Below are positions 1 to 6,066 of a stretch of DNA of 8,489 bases, piece after piece; position 1 is the stretch's first letter, and each line of letters opens with the position of its first letter. The stretch covers positions 1 through 8,489 of the forward strand of contig JAKJFO010000176.1 in NCBI GenBank assembly GCA_022704885.1, read 5' to 3'. Source of the stretch: Candidatus Rifleibacteriota bacterium (GTDB lineage Bacteria; Riflebacteria; Ozemobacteria; Ozemobacterales; Ozemobacteraceae). Both the position numbers and the translations under genes were made by a program. Below the pieces are notes generated by a model. It was not told the DNA's origin, made no database searches, and worked only from the letters and a program-made list of their open reading frames with translations.

Positions 1-71
1 TAGATACTGGATAACACAAACGATCCCGACGAAACCCCTGCCAGAAGCCGTACCAATTCGCTTACCGAGAA

Positions 72-100
72 TTGCTGTATTAATGGCAGATTACTATACC
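72..100 (+). promoter_or_regulatory. Weak candidate promoter upstream of the four-gene run
   Basis: TTGCTG (72-77) and TATACC (95-100) are separated by 17 bases. This is a sigma70-like layout, but each box matches the consensus only partly. It would leave a leader of about 60 bases before the ATG at 165. The rest of bases 1-164 holds no recognisable gene. One + frame is open from base 2 to a TGA at 143-145, but its translation resembles nothing I know, so I cannot say whether it is the tail of an upstream gene. Confidence 0.25.
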
Positions 101-164
101 ACAGCCGGGCAATGTGATATTATAACCCAAAATCTGAAATTCTGATAACATTGGAGAAGTCATC

Positions 165-431
165 ATGTCATTAGTTACGCCTCCCGCACAGACGCTCCCC
201 GGAGCCCCCAAACCTGCTGGAGCGCCCTCAGCTCCGGCACCGGCCCGTCAGGAACAGGCAGTTCCAAAGTGTTTCGGCACCGACTACTTCGGCAAGTGGA
301 ACACCTCCGGCATGACCTTTGAATCAATGAAGATCGACCGGCCCGACTACCAGTCCAAATGCGCAGCCTGCCCGTTGTTTGAACGCTGCTATCTGACGAA
401 CCACATCAGACTGCTGCGCATCAAGAGATAA
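165..431 (+). CDS. Small four-cysteine protein of unknown function
   Basis: This 88-residue protein is not one I recognise. The start is well supported by GGAG at 153-156, eight bases before the ATG. Residues 5-34 are rich in Pro and Ala and probably disordered. The C-terminal half holds all four cysteines: C36, C66, C69 and C75, i.e. C-X29-C-X2-C-X5-C, with the local sequence CAACPLFERC. The tail after C75 is basic (RLLRIKR). Four cysteines in this arrangement could bind a zinc ion or an Fe-S cluster. The spacing resembles actinobacterial WhiB proteins, but the WhiB G(V/I)WGG motif is absent, so membership is not claimed. There is no signal peptide or membrane segment, so it is probably cytoplasmic. 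It lies 20 bases upstream of the pyrimidine-nucleoside phosphorylase gene and is probably co-transcribed with it. The good ribosome binding site and patterned cysteines argue for a real gene; the function is unknown. Confidence 0.75.
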   Translation: MSLVTPPAQTLPGAPKPAGAPSAPAPARQEQAVPKCFGTDYFGKWNTSGMTFESMKIDRPDYQSKCAACPLFERCYLTNHIRLLRIKR

Positions 432-451
432 CCCACAGAAAGGACCAGGGA

Positions 452-1753
452 ATGAGAACCTACGACATCATAAAAAACAAACGCGACGGCAGAAAGCTCA
501 GTCAGCCGGAAATTGCCTCGATAGTAAAGGGCTTTGTCGATGGTTCGCTGCCTGATTACCAGATGGCAGCATTTCTGATGGCCGTATATTTTCGTGGCAT
601 GGATGAAGAAGAGACCTACTGGCTTACAGACTGCATGCGCACCAGCGGCGATCTCATCAGCCTCGATGGCATTGACGGCTTTACCGTAGACAAACATTCG
701 ACCGGCGGCGTGGGTGATAAAACCAGCCTGGTGCTTGGGCCGGTTCTGGCAGCTCTCGGTCTAAAAGTCGCCAAGATGTCGGGTCGTGGCCTTGGTCATA
801 CTGGTGGTACCATTGACAAACTCGAAGCAATCAAAGGTTTTTCGTGCGAACTCGACACTCGCCAGTTCATCGACGCTGTCAATAAAATCGGCGTAGTCAT
901 CGTTGGTCAGACTGGCAATCTGGTCCCTGCCGACAAAAAGATCTACGCTTTGCGCGATGTTACTGCGACCGTCGACTCGATCCCGCTCATCGCTGCCTCG
1001 ATCATGTCAAAGAAGCTGGCAGTGGCCAACAAAGGGCTGGTGCTCGACGTCAAGGTGGGCAGCGGTGCTTTTATGAAGAATCTCGACGACGCTCGCGAAC
1101 TTGCCCGGTTGATGGTAAAAATCGGCACACAGGCAGGTCGCAAGGTTACCGCAGTGTTGTCGAACATGGATGAGCCTCTTGGTGAAATGATTGGCAATGC
1201 CGTCGAAGTTATCGAAGCCGTCGACACCCTGCGCAATCGCGGGCCAGAAAGCTTTACCAGCCTGATCAAAACTCTGGCTGCCGAAGCTCTGGCGATGGGT
1301 GCCGGACTCAGTCGTAGTGAAGCCGAGAAAAAAGTCGGCGAAGTGCTGGCTGACGGCCGGGCTTATGGCAAATTTCTTGAAATGGTCAAGTTTCAGGGCG
1401 GCGATGTAGCAATGATCGAAGACTACAGCAGACTGCCGGCAGCCAAGAAGAAAGACAGCCTTAAGTCTGACCGGGACGGATACATCAGCAAGATCGACTG
1501 TGAAGAAATCGGTCTGGCAGCAATGATGCTGGGTGCCGGTCGTGAAACCAAAGATTCGGTCATTGACATGGGCGTTGGACTCAAACTGGTCAAACATGTC
1601 GGTGACAAAATCAGCAAAGGCGATGTTCTGGCCGAGCTTTACCTCAACCCCGGGCGTGACAACAGTCGCGCCATCAACCGGTTACGCGAAGCCATCAAGC
1701 TCAGCGACAGCAAAGTGGTCGCTCAGAAGCTGATTCTCGATATAGTTTCGTGA
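452..1753 (+). CDS. pdp: Pyrimidine-nucleoside phosphorylase (thymidine phosphorylase family)
   Basis: This cytoplasmic enzyme cleaves pyrimidine nucleosides with phosphate to give the free base and (deoxy)ribose-1-phosphate, in pyrimidine salvage and catabolism. At 433 residues it has the usual length of Bacillus-type Pdp. The N-terminal helical domain covers about 1-68, the alpha/beta glycosyltransferase-3 domain about 75-330, and the C-terminal PYNP domain about 340-425. The phosphate loop KHSTGGVGDKT is at 81-91 and the family signature SGRGLGHTGGT at 110-120. R168, S183 and K187 sit where the family binds the pyrimidine base. K108, before the signature, is the residue seen in broad-specificity Pdp; E. 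coli DeoA has methionine there (from memory). I therefore favour uridine/thymidine phosphorylase over strict thymidine phosphorylase. AGGA at 441-444 supports the ATG. No truncation or missing key residue is seen. The dNTPase gene begins 10 bases after the stop. Confidence 0.95.
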   Translation: MRTYDIIKNKRDGRKLSQPEIASIVKGFVDGSLPDYQMAAFLMAVYFRGMDEEETYWLTDCMRTSGDLISLDGIDGFTVDKHSTGGVGDKTSLVLGPVLAALGLKVAKMSGRGLGHTGGTIDKLEAIKGFSCELDTRQFIDAVNKIGVVIVGQTGNLVPADKKIYALRDVTATVDSIPLIAASIMSKKLAVANKGLVLDVKVGSGAFMKNLDDARELARLMVKIGTQAGRKVTAVLSNMDEPLGEMIGNAVEVIEAVDTLRNRGPESFTSLIKTLAAEALAMGAGLSRSEAEKKVGEVLADGRAYGKFLEMVKFQGGDVAMIEDYSRLPAAKKKDSLKSDRDGYISKIDCEEIGLAAMMLGAGRETKDSVIDMGVGLKLVKHVGDKISKGDVLAELYLNPGRDNSRAINRLREAIKLSDSKVVAQKLILDIVS

Positions 1754-1763
1754 GCTGTCGAAC

Positions 1764-2858
1764 ATGCAGGGAATAACCAGCAGTCCAGCACTCCGGCTGG
1801 CTTTCGAAGAATGTGAAGCAAAGACGCTTTCGCGCTTTGCCTGCCTGTCAAGCAAAAGCCGTGGGCGCGAGCACCCGGAGAACGACTGTTTTATCCGCAG
1901 CTGCTTTCAACGCGATATCGACCGCATAATTCACAGTGAGTCGTTTCGCCGCCTCAAGCACAAGACTCAGGTATTCCTTTCACCAACTAACGATCATTTC
2001 AGAACCAGACTGACACACACCCTCGAGGTCGTCTGCACGGCCCGCTGCATTTCACGCTGTCTCAGCCTCAATGAAGATCTGACCGAAGCTATAGCCCTGG
2101 CGCACGATCTTGGTCACACTCCTTTCGGCCACAGCGGCGAAGAGATTCTCGCCGAAATCAGCGAAACCGGCTTTCATCATGCATCGCATGGCGTCAGAGT
2201 GGTCACCTGCCTCGAAAAGAACGGACAGGGCCTCAATCTGACGCGCGAAGTCATCGACGGCATTCTGATGCACAGCAAGGGCAAACACGGCTCTGCAACT
2301 TTTTCCGGCGAAGAGGCAAAGCCGCTGACTGTCGAAGCACAGGTGGTAAGAATTGCAGATCTGGTCGCCTACATCAATCATGATATCGATGACGCGATCA
2401 GAGCAGGGGTCATCACCATCGAAGATCTGCCGCGCGAAGCCAGAAAGCTGCTGGGTGACCGGCATTCGATCAGAATTCACACCATGGTTCGCGATATTAT
2501 CGACAACAGTATCGACAGTGATCTGATCAGAATGAGCGAACCAGTAAGGGCTGCAACCGCTGAAATGAAAGCATTTTTATACCGTGATGTCTATACCCGA
2601 CCTGAAATAGATATTGCCGTGCAAAAATCCAAGCACCTGCTGCGCCAGATGGCAGACTGGTTTACCAGAAATCCTGATGAGCTGTATAAACATGTAAGGT
2701 ACCCGATTCCCGATGGACAGAGTATCAATCGTACCATCGTCGACTATCTGGCAAGCATGACTGATGACTTTGCTCTGAGACGTTTTCAGGAAATATTTAT
2801 GCCGCATTATTATACTTTCAGCGACTTCAAGGTGCGTAAAACGGAGACTTCACAGTGA
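1764..2858 (+). CDS. dgt: HD-domain deoxynucleoside triphosphate triphosphohydrolase (dGTPase-like)
   Basis: The family hydrolyses dNTPs, classically dGTP, to the deoxynucleoside and tripolyphosphate, so it sets dNTP pools. The 364 residues fit the shorter dGTPase-like class rather than the ~500-residue E. coli enzyme. The N-terminal family block [10 protein letters not shown] is at 48-57, followed by [11 protein letters not shown] at 61-71. Metal-binding HD residues are H85 (RLTHTLEV), H114-D115 ([14 protein letters not shown]) and D199 ([12 protein letters not shown]). The block [18 protein letters not shown] is at 156-173. At 137-147 the sequence reads [11 protein letters not shown] where many relatives have a form like HNxxSLRVV, a possible specificity difference. 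True substrate range cannot be read from sequence. The ATG at 1764 has no clear ribosome binding site, and an in-frame stop at 1743-1745 rules out a much longer start, so translation may be coupled to pdp, whose stop is 10 bases upstream. It overlaps the next gene by 4 bases. Confidence 0.92.
   Translation: MQGITSSPALRLAFEECEAKTLSRFACLSSKSRGREHPENDCFIRSCFQRDIDRIIHSESFRRLKHKTQVFLSPTNDHFRTRLTHTLEVVCTARCISRCLSLNEDLTEAIALAHDLGHTPFGHSGEEILAEISETGFHHASHGVRVVTCLEKNGQGLNLTREVIDGILMHSKGKHGSATFSGEEAKPLTVEAQVVRIADLVAYINHDIDDAIRAGVITIEDLPREARKLLGDRHSIRIHTMVRDIIDNSIDSDLIRMSEPVRAATAEMKAFLYRDVYTRPEIDIAVQKSKHLLRQMADWFTRNPDELYKHVRYPIPDGQSINRTIVDYLASMTDDFALRRFQEIFMPHYYTFSDFKVRKTETSQ
2843..2846 (+). promoter_or_regulatory. 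Ribosome binding site fixing a GTG start
   Basis: GGAG lies eight bases before the GTG at 2855. It supports that GTG as the start of the chemoreceptor gene even though it overlaps the dGTPase stop (GTGA). The hydrophobic N-terminus that follows directly is also what a chemoreceptor start should look like. Confidence 0.7.
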
Positions 2859-4603
2859 AACTGCTATCTATAAGCATAAAAATTCTGGCCGGCTTTGTGT
2901 TTCTTCTGGCAATTTTTCTGCTGGTTTCAGGTATGGCCAGCTATTATATGCTTCAATTGCGCGAAATGGTAGACTTCCTGAAGGGAAATTACTCTTCAGC
3001 CATGCTCAATTCTCAGGAACTGATGGCGAACCTGCATCTTTCCGCCAACTCGGCCGCTGAGATCATCAGAGAGCCACGAACTCGCGACGACCATCTCCCC
3101 TATTATAACTCAGCCAAAGAAGGCGCTTTTAAAAGCTTCGACAGCATCGACGCAAATCTGAAAGACAGTTTTCTCAGCGGCGCACCTAACGTAATCGCGT
3201 TCAAGCAGACGACCGAAAGCAACATTCTCGAGTTATTCGACCTCACCGACAATTATCTGGCATTGCCATCCGGCAGTGAACTCAGCCCGGCGAGCGAAGC
3301 CATACTGCTCGCGGCAATACGCGACAAGGAGATAGAGCTCACCGCCAAATGTCGCAGTCTGTGCGAGGCACTGTCAAATTATACAAGATCTATCACTCAG
3401 CGTTCGAGCGACAGCATGTTTCAGGTCATGGGTTATGTGGCAAAAATTGTGCCGATCGTAATCATACTCTTCGGCATAGCATTCACCATGTTTATTTCGA
3501 ATGGTATTTCCCGACCTCTCGAGCGCATTGTCGAGTCGATGTCAGAAGCCGAAAAAGGACACCTGCACACCCGTCTTAAATTTGAAAGTTCCGATGAATT
3601 TCAACGCGTTGCCGAAAGCTTTAACCGCATGCTCGAAGGAATCTGCCAGATGATTTCGAAGGTTCTCGAAACCAGCGACGACCTTGCGACCAGCTCGCAG
3701 CAGCTCAGCTCGGCATCGGTAGAATCAGCAGCCACACTGCTCGATATTTCCAAAAACGTCAACGGCATCAACACCTCATCGCTGGAAATATCGAACAACC
3801 TTGAAAAAACGACTGCTTCGGTCGAAAGTTTTTCTGAATCGGCCCAGAAAGTGGCCCAGCTGGCAGAAACTGCGGTCAAGGCGGTCAGCATAACGACTCA
3901 GGCAGCAGACAAGGGCGGCAAGACCGTTAAGAAATCAGTCGAAATGGTAGGCAAGATCAAGGAATCGGTTGATATCGCCACCCAGGTTATTCTCGATCTC
4001 AACTCAGCATCTCTACAGATCAGCGAAATAGTCAATACCATCACCGCCATCGCCAGTCAGACCAACCTGCTTGCGCTCAATGCGGCAATCGAAGCGGCAA
4101 GAGCCGGCGAACAGGGCAAAGGCTTCACCGTCGTTGCCGGAGAAGTTCGCAAACTGGCCGAAGAATCTGCAGAAGCAGCCGAAGCCATCGGCACCAGAAT
4201 CGAAAACATTCTTACCAAAACTCAGAACGCGGTCGACTCGATGACACTCGGCCGTGGCCGCGTCGATGACGGTATAAGAATTATTCGTGAAGTTTCGATA
4301 AGCCTCGACAACATCATCAGCAACGTCGATGACGTCAACAGGAAGATCAGCGAGATCAGCTCGATTTCGACCGAGCAGTCAGAGAATTCGCTGGCAATGA
4401 CGAGAACGATCGAAGATATCACGAGTCTGACCAAGGTAACCACCGAACAGCTCGGCATAGTCGCGACTTCAGTCGAGCAACAGACAACTACGGTTTCTCA
4501 GGTTTCGAGTTCGACTGAAGATCTTGCTACTCTGGCCGATGAGCTGCACCTGCTGGTTTCGCGCTTTACGATCAAAAGCTCTGATAACCGGCCAGCTTCA
4601 TGA
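2855..4603 (+). CDS. Methyl-accepting chemotaxis protein, transmembrane
   Basis: This inner-membrane chemoreceptor senses a ligand outside the cytoplasm and controls the CheA kinase through CheW. In order along its 582 residues: a membrane segment at about 9-31; a ~160-residue, mostly helical periplasmic domain (about 34-194) consistent with a four-helix-bundle sensor; a second membrane segment at about 195-216; a HAMP domain at about 217-270 ([12 protein letters not shown]); and a long cytoplasmic coiled-coil signalling domain. The kinase-control hairpin tip is at about 391-438, with the classic [20 protein letters not shown] followed by [18 protein letters not shown]. No CheR/CheB-tethering pentapeptide is visible at the C-terminus, which ends NRPAS. 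No che or flagellar gene lies in the window, so it must work with a signalling set encoded elsewhere. The ligand is unknown. Overlap with the dGTPase stop implies translational coupling, and its last 32 bases are antisense to the 3' end of the next gene. Confidence 0.95.
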   Translation: MKLLSISIKILAGFVFLLAIFLLVSGMASYYMLQLREMVDFLKGNYSSAMLNSQELMANLHLSANSAAEIIREPRTRDDHLPYYNSAKEGAFKSFDSIDANLKDSFLSGAPNVIAFKQTTESNILELFDLTDNYLALPSGSELSPASEAILLAAIRDKEIELTAKCRSLCEALSNYTRSITQRSSDSMFQVMGYVAKIVPIVIILFGIAFTMFISNGISRPLERIVESMSEAEKGHLHTRLKFESSDEFQRVAESFNRMLEGICQMISKVLETSDDLATSSQQLSSASVESAATLLDISKNVNGINTSSLEISNNLEKTTASVESFSESAQKVAQLAETAVKAVSITTQAADKGGKTVKKSVEMVGKIKESVDIATQVILDLNSASLQISEIVNTITAIASQTNLLALNAAIEAARAGEQGKGFTVVAGEVRKLAEESAEAAEAIGTRIENILTKTQNAVDSMTLGRGRVDDGIRIIREVSISLDNIISNVDDVNRKISEISSISTEQSENSLAMTRTIEDITSLTKVTTEQLGIVATSVEQQTTTVSQVSSSTEDLATLADELHLLVSRFTIKSSDNRPAS

Positions 4604-4904
4604 CGAACGGCAGAAGAACTGCCCAGAGGGTGACAGCTGCAACAGCGATGAGCAGGCGACGATTATAGCTGGCTATTTTTTTTGAGTCGAGCGCAGAAAA
4701 ATATACGGTCAATCCAAGAGCCAGGCTTAGTACAAGTGCTGCCAGATCATGATTGCGGCCATAAGAAAGCCAGAGAAAGAGACAGTTGAGGCTTGCTGCG
4801 AAAAGAAAAACGCTGCTGAGCATGACCACCCAGCTGACCAGTGGCTGACCACCTCGTTTGCGGGTATTGTTAACGCCATTTGCAGATATGTTTTTCTCAT
4901 TCAT
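4572..4904 (-). CDS. Small three-helix membrane protein, unknown function
   Basis: I do not recognise the family. From the ATG at 4904 the product has 110 residues. A polar, basic N-terminus (TRKRGG at about 14-19) is followed by three hydrophobic segments at about 22-48, 54-71 and 83-105. Positive charges before segment 1 and in the [10 protein letters not shown] loop suggest N-terminus inside and C-terminus outside. The frame stays open upstream to a TTG at 4943, which would add 13 residues. I prefer the ATG because that TTG is the -35 box of a strong promoter whose -10 box lies inside the proposed extension. No Shine-Dalgarno is visible for either start. The 3' end overlaps the chemoreceptor gene tail to tail by 32 bases. 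Three well-formed membrane segments and a dedicated promoter argue that it is real. Confidence 0.7.
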   Translation of the reverse strand: MNEKNISANGVNNTRKRGGQPLVSWVVMLSSVFLFAASLNCLFLWLSYGRNHDLAALVLSLALGLTVYFSALDSKKIASYNRRLLIAVAAVTLWAVLLPFVMKLAGYQSF

Positions 4905-4914
4905 GACGGGCTTG

Positions 4915-4943
4915 ATTATAGTGCCTGCCTCGCCACTTTTCAA
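4915..4943 (-). promoter_or_regulatory. Near-consensus sigma70-type promoter for the small membrane protein gene
   Basis: Read on the - strand, TTGAAA (4943-4938) and TATAAT (4920-4915) are separated by exactly 17 bases, matching 11 of 12 consensus positions. The expected transcription start is about 4907-4908, only about 3-4 bases before the ATG at 4904. The message could therefore be leaderless or nearly so. Confidence 0.55.
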
Positions 4944-4983
4944 TAAAAAACTGCAGAAACCAGATCATGGCCGCAATTATCAG

Positions 4984-5001
4984 GCCTGAAAAAGCTCAGG
5001 C
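4984..5001. repeat. Small dyad between divergent promoters
   Basis: GCCTGA (4984-4989) and TCAGGC (4996-5001) form a perfect 6-base inverted repeat around a 6-base spacer. The left arm is also part of an overlapping 8-base palindrome, CAGGCCTG (4981-4988). It ends seven bases before the -35 box of the + strand promoter, where an activator or repressor site could lie. There is no strong T-run after it on either strand, so an intrinsic terminator is less likely. It may be chance. Confidence 0.3.
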
Positions 5002-5007
5002 AGGTAT

Positions 5008-5036
5008 TTGCTTAGTTACGGTAAATAAGCTATAAT
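5008..5036 (+). promoter_or_regulatory. Promoter for the TPR protein-diguanylate cyclase pair
   Basis: TTGCTT (5008-5013) and a perfect TATAAT (5031-5036) are separated by 17 bases. Transcription would begin near 5043, giving a short leader of about 16 bases before the ATG at 5059. Only a weak GAG (5049-5051) lies in that leader as a possible ribosome binding site. Confidence 0.55.
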
Positions 5037-5058
5037 GCGGCAGCAATCGAGATAGAAA

Positions 5059-6066
5059 ATGGCAAATCTTAACAGTACATACGCACAAAGACACTACGAA
5101 TCTGCTCTTGACTTCTTTGAACAGGGGCAGTATGACAAAGCATTGCAGCAGATCGACAAGGCGATCAAGAATTCGCCGAACAACCCCGATTTTTATTCAA
5201 CCAAAGGGGTCTTTCTGCATCGCATGAACGATATAGTGCATGCCATAGACGCTTACCAGTCAGCAATCAAGGTGGCGCCCGATCATACCTTTTCGCATTA
5301 CAACCTTGGTTTGATCTACATGAAGCTCAACAAGGTAGTACAGGCGATCCAGGAATGGGAAGCAGTTATTCATGTCAAGCCACGCGATACCGACGCGATA
5401 TTCAACATCGCAGTCGCCCTTTCGCACCTTGGCAAAAGCAAGCAGGCGATACCGTTTTATCGAAAAGTTATCGAAATCGAGCCCGGCCACATTCAGGCAC
5501 ATCAGAATCTTGGTGTGATCTATCGCGACGAGGGCGATTTTGTCAAAGCCAAGTATCATCTGCAGAAACTGCGCGAGCTTGACAGCACCTACATGGAAGT
5601 AGTTGCCGCCGAGATAATCAAGTGCGAAGAACAGGAATTCCTTCGCAAACTTGAGGATGATAATCAGCGCATTTCTGATATTGTCGGAGAAGAAACCGAC
5701 AACCTTCTCAGCAACGCTCTGATAGCAGTCATCGAAGAGGATTTTGACAAAGCCCTCGCGTATACCGAGAAATATCTCATTGTCGCTCCTGAAGACGTTC
5801 AGGCCAGACTGATTCAGGGACAGGCCATGTGCGGCCTGTCGCGCAACGCCGATGCAATCGCGATATTCATGCGCATACTCGTCGACAGCCCGGATTGTCT
5901 CGATGCCATGTTCCATCTCGGAAACGTTTTTCTCGGACTGGGCGACCTTCACAAAGCGCTTGAATACTACGAAAAACTTAAAGCTGCCGACAGCGACTAC
6001 CCTCTGGTCGATGAAAACATCAGAAGCATCAGAGCCAAGCTGAACACTGCGGACGACGATGATTAA
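5059..6066 (+). CDS. Tetratricopeptide-repeat (TPR) protein
   Basis: This 335-residue soluble protein is built almost entirely of TPR helical-hairpin repeats, which mediate protein-protein contacts. About eight units can be traced: five in a row at about 10-42, 44-76, 77-110, 111-144 and 145-176, then a charged helical linker at about 177-212 (EEQEFLRKLEDD), then three more at about 213-246, 247-280 and 281-314. Typical TPR positions are visible, for example GQYDKALQQIDKAIKNSPNN and YNLGLIYMKLNKVVQAIQEW. There is no signal peptide or membrane segment, so it should be cytoplasmic, and the C-terminus is acidic (DDDD). No catalytic domain is present. Its last 8 bases overlap the start of the diguanylate cyclase gene, implying coupled translation and a shared pathway. 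A scaffold or partner role for the cyclase is plausible but inferred. Confidence 0.9.
   Translation: MANLNSTYAQRHYESALDFFEQGQYDKALQQIDKAIKNSPNNPDFYSTKGVFLHRMNDIVHAIDAYQSAIKVAPDHTFSHYNLGLIYMKLNKVVQAIQEWEAVIHVKPRDTDAIFNIAVALSHLGKSKQAIPFYRKVIEIEPGHIQAHQNLGVIYRDEGDFVKAKYHLQKLRELDSTYMEVVAAEIIKCEEQEFLRKLEDDNQRISDIVGEETDNLLSNALIAVIEEDFDKALAYTEKYLIVAPEDVQARLIQGQAMCGLSRNADAIAIFMRILVDSPDCLDAMFHLGNVFLGLGDLHKALEYYEKLKAADSDYPLVDENIRSIRAKLNTADDDD

Noticed and set aside
115..151. TATAAT on the - strand (124-119) with a TTATCA 18 bases upstream as a leftward promoter
   Set aside because: The -35 match is weak (4 of 6) and no convincing - strand gene start is visible in the short remaining sequence.
1007..1597. 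A 196-codon open frame on the - strand across pdp
   Set aside because: It is antisense to a fully conserved enzyme gene, its product is unrecognisable, and there is no supporting start context.
1764..4603. A dGTPase-centred phage-defence cassette
   Set aside because: The dNTPase looks like a housekeeping dGTPase-like protein beside a salvage enzyme and a chemoreceptor. No other defence gene or mobile-element signature is present.
4609..4623. GGCAG-N5-CTGCC hairpin just after the chemoreceptor stop as a terminator
   Set aside because: The stem is only five bases and no T-run follows on either strand. It also lies within the - strand coding sequence.
4749..4946. A 65-codon + strand frame between the chemoreceptor and TPR genes
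   Set aside because: It overlaps the membrane-protein gene on the other strand, which has coherent hydrophobic segments and its own promoter; this frame has neither.
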